Of a DNA stretch of 64,000 bases, positions 1 to 11,410 are shown piece after piece. The stretch is from assembly GCA_951217055.1 (NCBI GenBank), contig OX578281.1, forward strand, positions 65,908,043 to 65,972,042, read 5' to 3'. The DNA is from Gerris lacustris. Lineage: Eukaryota; Arthropoda; Insecta; Hemiptera; Gerridae. The first letter of the stretch is position 1; each line of letters begins with the position of its first letter. Position numbers and translations under genes: made by a program. Under the pieces are notes generated by a model that was not told where the DNA came from, made no database searches, and worked only from the letters and a program-made list of their open reading frames with translations.

Positions 1-249
1 CAAATTGATTTTTATTTCCTTACTTCAATTCTAGATTAAAATAATAAACTTAGAGGCCAGCTAAGCACTACAAAAATGGAAAAAAACTTATGAAATTACT
101 ATGTGCAAAACGTTCTCAAAATGATTGGACTAAAAAGAGCATTTCTGCTGCTACAAAAAATTGATAAAGAATTTACGCAAATTGTTGACAAAGAATGCTA
201 CCAAGATATGTTTAAAACTATAAGACTAGAAAAAAGAATGTCATACAAA

Positions 250-820
250 TAAGACTGACAATCAGTGTGGCACATAGCTTCCTCACATCCTTTCACGTAC
301 TTTATTGATTCTATGCTTTTACAAGCCATTATTGTGTAATTTATATAATTGTTTCCCCCGTTTTTTTAATACGTCATAATTGTTTTGATGTTTCACATGA
401 ATTAAGCAGTTTAAGAGCGCAGACGGTCGCAATTAATCTGGTGCTATCTGAGGTCTACTGTAACAAACCATCTACATTTCGTAAAAATCAGATGAGTACT
501 TTTAAAGATATAGGTGTGTAAATAAATTTATGTTTGTGCGCATATTGAAGAGAAACAAATAAGCGCAGATGGTTAAAACTTATGTGGGACAAACAATGGG
601 CAAAATTGTGTCCTACCATACAAATGTAATTAAAATCAGGCGTATAGTTTTTTAGAAAATGTTAGTTAGCAAAAATTGACCGACATACCGACAGACCAGC
701 AGACCGACAGACAGACACGGAACCAATGTTCCCTGATGTCTGAAACGCATTTCTTTCGTTGGATTTTTGAAATCGGAGTCATAAAGTATTTTCGTTCTTT
801 GTAACGATCATGTACCTTTG
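250..820 (+). repeat. Interspersed repeat family A, copy 1
   Basis: This segment shares ordered blocks with 1393-1930, 3089-3365, 11411-12010 (reverse), 19285-19675 and 59868-60020 (reverse). Shared blocks include a 'gatataggtgt-aaataaatgtatgtttgtgcgca' type stretch, 'agacacggaaccaa-atgttccc', and a closing 'gatcacacagctt..' block. No ORF is conserved, so it is a non-coding dispersed repeat of unknown class. Confidence 0.7.
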
Positions 821-1392
821 TAAATACCAATAATATTGTTCTTCTATGAAAAACTAATAAAACAAAATGTTTTTATGTACATGATATAAATAAGTTTAAG
901 TTTTTACTCGCGAAACGGAATGCGGAATGCAGCTATTGAGCTGCATTCCGTTTTCTAATTGCAGAAAACGGAAGAGCAGCAAACAAATCTTTTAGTTTTC
1001 ACTATCGGTATGTTTTGGTTCAGAGAAAATATGCTAATTATGTCTGTACAAGATGGTCCTTACACAAAATGCAAATTCGTACAAAACGGGTCAACAGTGA
1101 AATAGCGTGAGTTAGTTGACCCTTTCCCTCTCCCTATTTCTGAATTTAGTTAGATCTGACTATTTGGCTCGAGTGAGTGTTAGGGATCAGTTGCCCCTTC
1201 AATTAGTTTGTTATTCAAATCAAAAACAAACTTTGAATCTAATTATAAACACTATAAGAATAACCGACAATTAAACAATTTATTTACGAAATAATATCTT
1301 CAATTTCATAAGATATATAAAAATCAAATAAATTACCAATTTAAAGGGCCTCATAGAGTCTCAGGTACTTAAATAAGCTACATTAACTTTTT
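821..1392. other. No gene seen; one short hairpin
   Basis: AT-rich spacer without a credible ORF. A perfect 12-bp inverted repeat (CGGAATGCAGCT) with a 4-base loop lies at 923-950. No transposon ends were recognised around it. Confidence 0.5.
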
Positions 1393-1930
1393 TAAATAGT
1401 CTGACAATTACTGTGGCGCATCGTAAAGTTTAATGATTCTATCACAATAATTGGTTGTACACCTATTATTGTCAAATTTATTTAATTTCCCCCGTTTTTT
1501 TTAAATCTATAAAAATTATTTTGAATTTTTACATTAATTAATGTATTATTTAGCAAAATTTAATGAGCGTAGATGGTTAAATTTAATCTGGGGCTATCGC
1601 CGGAATATTTTTGACAAACCACCAAATTTAATTAAATTCAGATGACAGCTTTTGAAGATATAGGTGTAAATAAATGTATGTTTGTGCCTTTGTGCCCATA
1701 TGGAAAACAAATGGGCGCAGATGAATGAAACTTATATGGGACCAACAATGGGCTTATAATGGTCTACCATCCATAAATAGACAGGCTAATAACCGACTGA
1801 CAAAATGTTCCCTGGATTTCTGTCTTGGAATTTTTGAAATAGGAGTTATAAACATGTCTTTCTTCAGAACGATCACATAGCTTACGTTCCTTTCGGAAAG
1901 CTCAGAAGCAAAAAGTGTTTGTATGTTATT
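1393..1930 (+). repeat. Interspersed repeat family A, copy 2
   Basis: Colinear with copy 1: 'agtctgacaattactgtggc' start, 'gaagatataggtgtaaata' core, and the closing 'agaacgatcacatagctt' block. The small ORF on the other strand (1754-1945) lies inside this repeat and is not a gene. The following 570 bases, up to the MITE at 2512, show nothing I recognise. Confidence 0.7.
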
Positions 1931-2511
1931 TGGAAATGAGCTCATCCAAATTTAGAATTGATATTAATTTTTAATTTTACCTCGGGTTATGGCCGTAATA
2001 AATGATATACTCGTATGTACAACAAAATGCATTTAAATCAGTTCAGTAATGTATAGCCTTCACTCGACCTCATTGATAACTGACGGCACAGTACACTACA
2101 AACAGCTGTCCTTTAAATCAACTTTTATAGACTCTAAGGACCTTAAAACGTATGAATATATCAATATATCAAAATCGGTTATACTAGCACTTCAACCAAA
2201 CATACTGCATAAACGCTACACTAGTTTTAAAGCTTTTTGAAAAGTTAAATAGGTCTTTTTCAAGTAGCATTAAATGTTCGCATATTAACATACATACAGT
2301 AGATTTATTTATGAAATCATAATTTAATGCCTAAATTTATTCAATAGATCTAATATTTATTTATAAATGTATATTGTATTTCTTTAGTCTTAGAATATCG
2401 TTGAGCGATCCCTCGAATATACGATTCGCTGAAAAGATCCGAGTTTTAATTATTCATATCATATAGTTGGTTGTTTTGACTGAGATTTTGTGGTAGCACT
2501 TCATAATTATT

Positions 2512-2999
2512 GACTAGAGAGGTTAAAAAAGAAGAAACACAACAATATTATCACCACAATTGTTTTTAATATAGTTACAAGAAGCGTTTCGACTTAAATG
2601 TAATCTTCAGTATGCGTGTTAACTTAGTAAGAGTGAATGCTGTACTAAGTTAACTATTTTACAAATTTTAAGGTAAACTAACAGTGCAAGGGGGGTTAGA
2701 CTAGGGTGGTGTGGGTAGAGGATTACGTAAGGAAAAAGGTAAGCGTATGGACTTGGATCTCAATTCAGTAGGGCCGGTGTAGCCGAGGGGTTAGCACACT
2801 CGACTCTGAAACCAAGGTCTAAACCCAGGCTGTGAGTTCGAATCCCAGCGGGGTGAGACATGTTTCACACTGATGATCTCATCGATTAGATGAGTAAAGT
2901 GGCCGGATAAACCCCGTCCTGTAATGACCTAATGAGCTGTTGAACGGGACTAAAACTAAAAAAAATTATCGTTGTGTTTCTTTTTTAACCTCTCTAGTC
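2512..2999. mobile_element. Mutator-like (MULE) MITE with 9-bp target duplication
   Basis: Terminal inverted repeats begin GACTAGAGAGGTTAAAAAAG and match over about 30 bases at both ends, with a 3-base indel. The element is flanked by a perfect 9-bp direct repeat ATAATTATT at 2503-2511 and 3000-3008. Nine-bp duplications are typical of Mutator-like elements. It has no transposase, so it is non-autonomous, and a tRNA-derived SINE is inserted near its right end. A motif CTGAAGA...GTCGAAACG on the minus strand (about 2590-2615) recurs at 21.39 kb. Confidence 0.75.
2771..2965 (+). mobile_element. tRNA-derived SINE (family SINE-A), copy 1
   Basis: The head 'gggccggtgtagccgagg' carries a pol III A-box-like segment and, 60 bases later, a B box 'gagttcgaatcccagc'. 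A unique body follows ('catgtttcacactgatgatc...ggccggataaaccccgtcc') and then an A-rich tail. A near-identical reverse copy is at 34816-35029 and a diverged one at 28185-28335. Confidence 0.85.
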
Positions 3000-3088
3000 A
3001 TAATTATTCATATCATTGTTCATATTTAATTTAATCTTAAAACAATTTAAATTAATTTAATCAGCAACATCATTATAAGCCACCTTAT

Positions 3089-3365
3089 TAAAATAGTCTA
3101 GGAATTAGTGAGGCACGGAGGCACTCCCTCGTCCCATTGCTAACTTTAATGATATTATGCTTTAACAACCATATTATTATCTGTCAACATTGTTGTGTTC
3201 TTTACATGAATAAAAGCATGTATTTACCAATAATTAAATGAGCGCAAACGGTTGAAATTAATATGGGTTCCAAATATCATCCAAATTTTTGGTACATCAA
3301 AAAATTTCGTTCTAGAACGATTCCGCTTACTTTCAGTAAGCTCGGAGCAGCAAGCAAAATAGTAA
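3089..3365 (+). repeat. Interspersed repeat family A, copy 3 (shortened)
   Basis: Starts with 'agtctaggaattagtgaggc' and ends with the 'acgattccgcttactttcag' version of the family-A closing block. It lacks the central part found in copies 1 and 2, so it is internally deleted. Confidence 0.6.
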
Positions 3366-3494
3366 AGTGCAAAAATTACTCATTGAAAACTTTCTTTGTT
3401 TAGAAATGTTGTACAAAGTTAACAAGTTATTGAATGAATAAGAAGTTTTAATTAATTAAAACTTAGATAAAAGTTAGATATGGGAGCGTCTTAA

Positions 3495-4037
3495 AAGAAT
3501 AACACAACCTGTCTCTCTACGTAAATTGAAAAGATTTTAATATCAATGCAGCTTTCAGCCTTCAAAATGCAATCATCAGTACCTATTGCGGAAGAGAAAG
3601 AGTTTCATTAATGACAATATTTAGTGAAAGGTGAGTCTACTTCATGTCGGAAATTGACGTAAGACTCTCCCCACCATATTTGTCCTTAAGTAATGTGTTT
3701 TAATGGATACAAATTTTAGAATAGCCAACCGTAATCGAGCTCATGACCAATCTCATGGGAAGCACGCATGCTACCATGGAGCTACAGTGACCAATATGCC
3801 ATAAGGACTTAACTTGTAATATATAAAACTGAAAGAATAAAATAAGTATAGCGGGGAGAGCCTCACGTTGATCTCCGATATGAAGTAGGCTCACCTCTCA
3901 TTAAATCTTTTTATTAATGTTCTCTTTTTCTTCCGCAATAGGCACTGATGATGGTAATTTGAAGGCTGAAAGCTGCTTCGATATTAAAATTATTTCAATT
4001 TACTGGGAGACTGGGAGGGACAGTGTGTATTTTAACA
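3495..4037. mobile_element. Inverted-repeat element with ~150-bp arms
   Basis: The arms 3495-3648 and 3878-4037 are imperfect reverse complements. Both contain 'cttcaaa' and 'gctttcagc' blocks, the 'ttgcggaag' block and the 'ggtgag-ctacttcat' block. The space between them holds a tRNA-Gly-like SINE. No transposase is present and no clear target duplication was found, so the superfamily is undetermined. Confidence 0.6.
3686..3862 (-). mobile_element. tRNA-Gly-like SINE (family SINE-C), copy 1
   Basis: Read on the minus strand, 'gtagctccatggtagcatg' looks like a D arm, the anticodon loop TTCCCAT suggests Gly(CCC), and 'tgagctcgattacgg' stands for the B box. The body matches 5396-5575, including 'tgtatccattaaaacacatt'. 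It is a degenerate tRNA-derived SINE, not a functional tRNA. Confidence 0.6.
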
Positions 4038-4121
4038 TTTAGAACTATAATCAATAACTAAACCGAATTATAAGGGGTGTTATTTATGTAAGAAAAAATC
4101 AATCGTGTTAAAGAAGAAATA

Positions 4122-5061
4122 CAGGGTGGGCAAAAAAAAACCGCACATTTTTGAACACTTGTAGCTCAGCTTCTGTAATAGATAAAGATATAGGGTTGTC
4201 GGGGTCCCGAAAGCTGTATTCTTCTACTTTAAATTTAATGTCCATAACTTAACAAACTATTGGGTGAAAGCCATGCAATGACGGTTTGAATTAGGGTCTT
4301 AAAAAAAGTAGTTGTCCGATATTATAATTTTGATAGAATAAATAACCATATGGTGGAGTGGGGGTTCTTTGTAAGTAAGTGTGAGGAGTCCCTCAGTGTT
4401 ATAACAAACATTGAAGATGTTTTAAGTACAATGTTGCCAGAAATTCAATATCAAGTGACAAATTACACGTTTATGCAAGATAGTAACTCGCTCCTTGCAA
4501 ACAATTCAATACTTGCAAAAGAATTGCCCAGACTTTATTTATTCAACCAGACGAGTGGACCACCGAACAGTCCAGACCTAAATCCAATTGATTACTTTGT
4601 CTAGGGTTGGTTAAAACAAAGAGTGCACGGGGGGGGGGGGGGGGGGGGTAGAATAAAAGACGTTGATGAACTTCGAAAGAGGATTCTTCACACCTGGGAT
4701 GATTGCGTCAATCAACTATTGCTGGGGCCATATATCTCAATGGAGAAGGAGAGTGCAGGCTGGCGTAAATAATCAAGGAGGACATATTGAACCACACAAC
4801 AAGTAAATTTGAAAAATATGCATTAGGGTTTTTTTGTATTTTGGTGAAATATTCATTTTTTAAATACATTTATTTTTATCAAAACTGCCCGGACAACCAC
4901 TTTTTTAAGACCCTAATTCAAACCGTCATTGCATGGCTTTCACCCAATAGTTTGTTAAGTTAAGTAAATGAAATTTAAAGTAGAAGAATTTTGTTTTTAG
5001 ACACCGCAAACCCTGAACTACAAGTGTTTAAAAAAAGTGCCGTTGTAATTGGCCCACCCTG
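4122..5061 (+). mobile_element. mariner/Tc1-type element with long terminal inverted repeats
   Basis: Terminal inverted repeats of about 195 bp start CAGGGTGGGC. Their inner half (for example 'aaccgtcattgcatggcttt') is almost perfectly conserved. TA dinucleotides flank both ends (4120-4121 and 5062-5063), the duplication expected for Tc1/mariner. The interior holds a broken, much shortened transposase gene. The terminal repeats are far longer than the ~28 bp usual in mariner. Confidence 0.85.
4350..4795 (+). pseudogene. mariner-like transposase remnant
   Basis: The reading frame from 4350 ends in the block PPNSPDLNPIDYFV, the conserved region with the third acidic residue of the Tc1/mariner DDE/D catalytic domain. 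FMQDSN about 40 residues earlier fits the second catalytic Asp block. A stop codon (TAG, 4602-4604) stands where the family has Trp. A run of 20 G (4629-4648) follows, after which the frame resumes with a typical C-terminal segment (RIKDVDELRKRILHTWDD) up to about 4770. The N-terminal DNA-binding half and the first Asp are missing. It cannot make active transposase. Confidence 0.85.
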
Positions 5062-5395
5062 TATATTATATAGTCAACCTGTTAAAAAATTCAATTCATT
5101 ATTACTTTTCCCTCCATTCACTTTGTTTTACTTATAAAACCACCTCTAACCACCTCTAAAGGGTTTTATTAATGAAATGACTGAAATGCCCGTGTTAACG
5201 TGGAATCTTTATTTATTTAAAACTTTATAACACTTTACAAATTAGCTTTTTAACTTATTACCTTAAACTAAATAGTGATATGCTGAAATTTAAAACTATT
5301 TTAATTATAAAACACTTCAAGTGAGATCAGATGAGTTAAAACTATTAAGAAGAGAAATAAACTATAAAAGAAGAGTCCAACAAAAACTCATTAAA

Positions 5396-5575
5396 ATTCC
5401 TTGTGTAATGTGTTTTAATGGATACAAATTTAAGTGTAGCCAACCGTAATCGAACTCATCATCTTTCACATACAATGCACACGTGCTACCACTGGGTCAA
5501 GTACAAAGGCCAATGCTACAAGATGTTTCCTTGTAATGAATAAAACTAATAGAAAAAAGAAAACTAGTATAAATG
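5396..5575 (-). mobile_element. tRNA-Gly-like SINE (family SINE-C), copy 2
   Basis: Same order of blocks as 3686-3862: 'tgtgttttaatggatacaa', 'gccaaccgtaatcgaactc' (reverse of a B box), 'cgtgctaccactgggtc' and a terminal 'aatgaataaaactaa'. The 330 bases between the mariner element and this copy hold nothing recognised. Confidence 0.6.
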
Positions 5576-5704
5576 GGAAGAAAAAATAGAAACTCCCAAT
5601 TATATCTACCTCTCTACCCTATTATTTCTCTTTCCTTTTTTAACACACAGTTTATTTACAATTATTTTCCCTCTAACCTTGTTTCACACACTGTTTAGTA
5701 TATA

Positions 5705-6440
5705 GGGTGGTCGAAAAGTCCCCCCCCCCCTTAACTCTTTTTTGAGAATACATAAGTTTGAGATACATTAATGATACTTGGGGGATCCGTATCTTGTAAA
5801 GGGAAGTTTGTTTTCATGAAATCACACTCTAAGGGCAACCACCCACTTGATCCCCAGGCCACCCAACTTCAAAATTTCATATTGGAGTCTATATTTTTGA
5901 AAGCATATTTGGATTCTACGGTGAAAAATAATAAAATTTTGCTTATACCTTTTTTTTAAATCTCCAATTTTTTGCCCCCTATAGGGGAGAAAATATAGTT
6001 AAATGACCCGAAAATAGTAAACAATAACACTTTAAAACGATATATATAAAATATATACAGTTTGAAATAAATTTATGGAACTTAAGGGATCTGTACCATG
6101 TAAGGGGAAGTGTATATTCATCAACTCGGGTACTAGGGGCAACCACCCATTTTGCCCCCAGATGCTGAAATCTACTATTTTTATACTTTTGCCCCATATG
6201 CTGGGGGGCAAAATATTGGAGATAGAAAAAAGTTGAGAAGTGAAAAATTCTTATTTGTAAACATAGAATCCAAATCTGCTATCAAAAGTATACACTCCAA
6301 TTTGAAATTTTGATGTTGGGGCTGGCCTAGGGGCAAAATGGGTGGCTTCCCCTACTCTTCGATTGAATGAAACAAACTTTCCTTTACATGGTATGGATCC
6401 CCCAAATTTCATTAATATCTCAAAACTTTTTTTTTCACTA
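5705..6440. mobile_element. Inverted-repeat element, three related arms
   Basis: The segment 5750-5935 reappears in reverse at 6240-6430 ('gggggatcc' / 'ggatcccccaaatttcatta', 'ctccaatttgaaattttgatg'). A third partial forward copy at 6080-6165 shares 'ggggaagtgtat..' and 'gggcaaccaccca'. The left end, 'tagggtggtcgaaaag', resembles Tc1/mariner-type ends. There is no coding sequence. The short ORFs at 5771-5959 and 5979-6197 fall inside the repeats. Confidence 0.55.
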
Positions 6441-7234
6441 CACTTGTGTATTTACAAAAGTATTTAAATAATATAGAAAGATACGTAGCAATTAGACATG
6501 GTTACATGAATAAATTTCAATATGTTTTGATAAATAATAAAGTATTTCAATCAGAAAATTTTAAAAAACTATAAATATTAAACATGCAATTTCAATATCT
6601 CTCTTTCAATTGAAATTTATTAGAAATGAAGAAACCCATACAGATTGAAACATTTCCGCAGTCCTTGATAAAAGATATGTGAGTGCACAATTTTATAGTG
6701 GCATAAAAAACAACGATTTATAAATAAATTTGATAGTAGATTGGTTTCAGTACAAGTAATATAATTTATTGGAAAATATATGATAAAACATACATATGTA
6801 GCACATTGAAAATTGTTTTATAAATATTCGATGCAAAGATTTCTCAATAAAAATAGCAATTTATTTACCATATGAAATGTTTTATATGTTATTCGTTCAT
6901 AAATAACAAAATAATAGCCAAGCTATAAACATATGAAAATATGTAGTTTAAATACTTGTTCTATTACTTTAAAACCTCTATTGTAATTAAAATAAACTTT
7001 TTAAAAAATGTCTTCATTACTTATTCTGAGTAATGTAAAGAATTATTTATGGTATAACTCCAATATTAAAATCGATTTTATTTGTATTCATTGCTTTAAT
7101 TCAATTATATACAGTTTTCTGTATCCATTGTCGACAACACTATTACATTGAAATTGCAAAGAGGAATATAGAAATCAAAGATTAAATATAAGAACAATAA
7201 AGAAGATAGTAATCTGACATTTATAATTATATCA
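6441..7234. other. AT-rich spacer, nothing recognised
   Basis: Low-complexity AT-rich DNA with many short in-frame stops on both strands. No ORF, SINE head or terminal repeat was seen. Confidence 0.5.
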
Positions 7235-7440
7235 CTTTTTTTTACAGACATAAAAAAATTGTCCAGACTGGCGAACCGAACGGAGGAAACGAGAACAGAA
7301 CAGCGCATGCCCAGCCCAGTATAGGATGCGCAGGCGCACTTTAGACTGAGCATGCGCAAAGACCAATGCTTTGCTCGTTTCTTTTATTCGGTTCGGCAAC
7401 ACTAACTTTAATGGTAACAACGTTAAAGTTAGTGTTTTAG
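7235..7440. repeat. GC-richer inverted repeat
   Basis: Arms 7270-7294 and 7373-7397 are imperfect inverted copies ('cgaaccgaacgg' / 'ttcggttcgg', 'gaaacgag' / 'ctcgtttc'). Next to them is a perfect 14-bp stem AACACTAACTTTAA (7398-7411 and 7423-7436) with an 11-base loop. Two 'catgcgca' blocks lie between the arms. It is likely a MITE remnant. The ORFs crossing it on the minus strand are not genes. Confidence 0.45.
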
Positions 7441-8971
7441 CGAATGTTCGAAGAAAATTAAGGACTCGTGAAGTATAAGACTATTTTTATGTATGCATGT
7501 ACATATTTGTCACTCCAAACGATATCTCACGCTAGGATGCACTTAAACATTCCAAACAAATTTTGAAATGTCAATAATTTCAAAAAAAAGGATGAGTTTG
7601 TGGGCCAGAATTTTTTGAAATCATTTAGGGGGAAAATTTTGACAATTTAGGGTCAAAAATAGCTTTAAACGTGTTTTTTCCACGTTGCCCCCCTCTAATA
7701 TGAAAATATGACAAAAGTGTACATTACAACAATTACTGCACTCTTAAAGAACTTTCCAACTACATGCATCTTGAAGGGTAAATACTATTTTGACTTTTGT
7801 ACCCCGTACCACTGTGTATCAATTGTTTTTTTCACCCATCTAAATTCTAAACCAAAATTTTCCTATATTATTATAAACCAATAATAAGCTTTTTTTTGAA
7901 AATTCTCTCATTAAGTCATGGTGCATGACTGAACTTTTTATATTATAGCAATGCATGGAAATAATCAATCAATCTACTTACGTTCATTAAAGAAATTATG
8001 CAAAAAGTTTGTAGAGATCCAATAAGAAATCATATTTTGTCATTAGTGCAGTGAGACAGATGTAATATTATACTCACAGTTGTATATCTTTTGAAAGCCT
8101 TTATATCAAAAATAATTATTGAGTGACAAAGTTACATCCATTACACTTTATAATGAAATCAGTGCCGATCAAAAGTATTTAAGCGAGTTTACTGAAAAAA
8201 AAACCCCAAAAATGAATCGAAGCTAATTGAGAAATGACGAAATTTTATACATAAATTTAGTCAATGTGCAAGGTTAATTCTTTGGGATTCGTTATCGACG
8301 ATCGCTGATGCTTGATACTGCCCGGGTAATTTAATATTTTAGAAGTTTTCTCCCAAATTTAAATTTATTTACACTACAAAAAAAAAATTATTTATTTATG
8401 TTAACCTAAGTGATATGCTAAAAAATCTATACTCTAATTTTTTTTTTTTTTTTTTTTTTCCATTGATAAGCCAATATTATTGAAGCTACCGTAAGCGAGC
8501 TTCTTACATCCAACAAACTAAGCATCCTATCTGTGTATGTGTCAGAAACGTGGGACGATAACTTGAGTAAAAGTTGACCGATATTGGTTAAATTTGGTAC
8601 ACAACTTCATTGTTCATGTTACCAATCTACAGAAGAAGTTCGTTGGAGAATTTTATCCGCCCAAGCGTTCGCGCGCAACGCTTGTGCGAAGATTTTAAAT
8701 TGAAATTTTATAACGGGAAAAATTCCAACTTTATCAATTCGCTGAAACATTATTATCATTTTTTTTTTCACATACTATTTTGCGTCATCGCTATGATGTG
8801 TTAAAGATCGCTAAAACTATTAAAGCGGACCTAAGCATTAAAAATAGATAATACAATCTTTTTATCTACGATTGATACGAAATATAAACATTATATCTTT
8901 GTTTAGATGAGTAGAAAGTGATTATTTACGTATTTGTATTCATTGCGCATGCGTGTCTCATAGTTCTGAAT
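7441..8971. other. AT-rich spacer with poly-T tract
   Basis: No gene seen. It holds a T run at about 8438-8459 and a 'cattaagtcatggtgcatga' block at 7910-7930 that recurs at about 36416. The ORF at 8610-8804 has no recognisable protein motif and I do not call it. Confidence 0.45.
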
Positions 8972-9015
8972 AATTCCTCTTCTTTACCACGCTAGCGCGG
9001 TAAAGAAGAGGAATT
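8972..9015. repeat. 44-bp near-perfect palindrome
   Basis: AATTCCTCTTCTTTACC (8972-8988) is mirrored exactly at 8999-9015. The centre CGCTAGCG is itself palindromic, and only one base pair (8989/8998) mismatches. It lies about 105 bp upstream of the ATG at 9120. It could be a transposon subterminal hairpin or a protein-binding site. Confidence 0.8.
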
Positions 9016-9119
9016 CTTCAGCTTTACGCACAATTAGCGAGTTTGTTTACATTTAACAAAACTAATTTGCTGTTCTTTTATTAAAGTAACTGTTTATATC
9101 GAGTTTTTAGTGAAAAACA

Positions 9120-9461
9120 ATGAGTGAATCATGTGACTTTGACGAAAATGTGGAGAATAATACTCTTCCAGAAATAATTAATTCGGCAAAAAATACAACT
9201 AATGAATTAATGCCATCTTTATCAAGAGAGAGATACGAACTTACATACAGCAAGTTTATTAGTATTTTCTGTATTTATTATTTAAATCTAACAATCGTAG
9301 ATAAAGTACGGTACGCAACTCGTGCGAAAACGGCAGTTTGCATTGCTCGTGTGGTTTTACTACCCTCGCTGTCACTCGGGTGCAAACTCCACACTCGCAT
9401 GCAAAATGCTACTTTTCGCACTCGAAGCGTAATGTACTATTACCTATATCTTACGTTCTGA
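9120..9461 (+). CDS. Short ORF, possible first exon of a recombinase-like gene fragment
   Basis: The ORF has a favourable start context (aaaacaATGAGT). Its first ~46 residues are acidic and polar and end in LMPSLSRERYELTYSKF. This resembles, from memory, the 'LLP-x-x-S-x-x-R/K-Y-x-x-A/T-Y-x-x-F' leader seen upstream of tyrosine-recombinase domains in insect Crypton-like proteins. The remainder does not look like that family and probably reads into an intron or a repeat: 9305-9440 is made of inverted blocks of the type 'cgtgcgaaaa' / 'cttttcgcactcg'. No recombinase catalytic domain is seen downstream. Alternatives are a chance ORF or a fragment captured by a transposon. Confidence 0.3.
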   Translation: MSESCDFDENVENNTLPEIINSAKNTTNELMPSLSRERYELTYSKFISIFCIYYLNLTIVDKVRYATRAKTAVCIARVVLLPSLSLGCKLHTRMQNATFRTRSVMYYYLYLTF

Positions 9462-10012
9462 CTTATCGATTTTAATAAAACTTCACTTAAATAATCTTAT
9501 GTAGTAGTATTAAAACATGAATGTAAAATTTTAACCTGATACAAAGAGAAGGTTGTGTAAGGAATGTAGGAAGGCATAGTCCCTGTTCCCTCATTACACG
9601 ACTCTTTACTACAATCATCCTCTTTAACCATCAACTCGTCATGATTAACTATTTTCTTAATAGCTTCAAAATTGATTGTATTAAGCTCGCTTCAATGAAA
9701 GAGCCACGCTAAGCCTAATTTTATTTATTAAGCTAGTTATTTTGTGTGTTAAAAATACACATTGAGTCATCTTTATAAAATGATGCAAACTCCTACTTGA
9801 GACACACTTGACATATTTGAAGTAGAGAAGTTGACATATAAAGTGGAAGTATAACGATCTGGCTCTTGACGTAAAACCTCATAATGCCAGGCTAAATAAT
9901 TTATACGAGTAATAATAATGATAGTTTCTGCTTAAGAAACCATTACACTATAGTTTTCTTGAAATAATGTTTTTCTCCACTAGAGCTTTTTTATAGGCTA
10001 AATATATTTAAA
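9462..10012. other. Spacer, nothing recognised
   Basis: AT-rich DNA without ORFs or repeat ends that I can identify. Confidence 0.45.
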
Positions 10013-10706
10013 TAAACAGGTCAAGTGTGTGCTAGTCAGCACACAGCGAGGGTCCGTAGGCCACACTATATAGTGTTTAACTGTAAAGTGTATAAACAGT
10101 GTTTTTTTAAAATGCTAAAAAGCTTACTTTGAACCATTCTAAGGGTATATGATATTCTCAAAACACACTCTGATAAAGTATTGTTTTGCTACTGAACCGG
10201 ACTACAACCGTATAAATACAAAAAACGTATTTTGTCAATAAAAAATAAAATAATATTTTTTTCGAAATTTCCAAAAAGTGGTATCTTTACTTTTGGTCGA
10301 AGAATGTTCAGGAATTTTTTCAGATTTTTTGCACTTCACATAAGCGAGATAGAGGGGGGGGGGGGCACGTTTCAAACCCGCTTCAAACTCGCCTACGCTC
10401 GCCCTATCAAAGTTATAACCAAAGAATTATATTTGTTTTTAATCAGCTCGACGTACCCTTTCATATGATACCCCTCACGGTGTCGAAAAAAAAAAAATTA
10501 ACCCTTAAGTTTTTTTACCCTAATTTTTTTGAAAATTTTTTTTTTAAGTCGCTATATTTTTAACATGTGTGGGCTGGTACAAGCCACATACATGCCAAAT
10601 TTCAAAGTGATCGGACGAAAGGTGTAGCCGTGAGAGCAGGCGACAGGACGGACGGACAGACACACGTATGAAAATATAAGGGTCCTTGGTTTTGCCTACG
10701 GACCCT
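10013..10706 (+). mobile_element. Non-autonomous inverted-repeat element family E, copy 1
   Basis: AGGGTCCGTAGGC (10049-10061) is matched by GCCTACGGACCCT at 10694-10706, giving terminal or subterminal inverted repeats. The interior includes a G run, 'cgcctacgctcgccctatca', 'tcagctcgacgtaccctttc', and a 'ggacggacggacagacac' tract. A reverse copy lies at 39615-40183, and similarity to it extends out to 'aaacaggtcaagtgtgtgc' at 10013. The ORF at 10232-10468 is not conserved between copies. Confidence 0.7.
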
Positions 10707-10882
10707 AATATCTTCTTAACCATACTTATATTAGTATTTCTTACTATGTATCCGATGATAATTATTAATAAAAATTTTCACGCTGATAAACCTTTATAGA
10801 CGAAAACCATCATCATATTCCAAAAACATTATTTAACGACCCTTTATCTCTAAATTTTGTTTGGAATTACTATTTATGGTAC

Positions 10883-11219
10883 TTTTTTACTTTAGCACCC
10901 CCCTATATCCCTTTCTGTTAATAGTTATTTAGACAAAGGAACATATACAGAGTGCCATGTATTCCTTAGTCTAAATTACTATTAATACAAAGGGATATTT
11001 ATTTCAATGTACCTTGGGACAAAGGAATATCACACGATCATATCCTTTAGTCTAATCAACTATTAAAATTAAGGAATATTAAATATAAAACTTCCTCAGG
11101 AGTCTCAATGTCTTGGGGAGACAAACACACAAACCTTAGTGACTTTTGTAGGGCACTAAGGGACTATTGTTTAGAAAGTTTAGAACCAAGGGGGGGGGGG
11201 GGGTGCTAAAGTAAAAAAA
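10883..11219. mobile_element. Small inverted-repeat element (MITE-like)
   Basis: The ends are inverted: TTTTTTACTTTAGCACCCCC at 10883-10902 against GGGGGTGCTAAAGTAAAAAA near 11199-11218. The interior repeats 'aaaggaat' and 'ctattaa' blocks. There is no coding capacity and the superfamily is unknown. Confidence 0.6.
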
Positions 11220-11410
11220 TTGGCCTATTTATTTACGGAACATTTACTCTGATTCTCAAGATCAATGCTCTTTAAATTATCATTTAAAACTGTTTTCTAT
11301 TACTTCTTCTTTCCAGCAAGAGTTCAACCTTCGACTCGATAGAATAAAAATATCTGTGATTATAACTTTAAAATAGCTCCTTGAACAACATTCAATTTCA
11401 ATACATAATA

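Noticed and set aside
2771..2860. Candidate tRNA gene with long variable arm
   Set aside because: The same sequence with the same non-tRNA body and A tail is found at 34816-35029, so it is a SINE.
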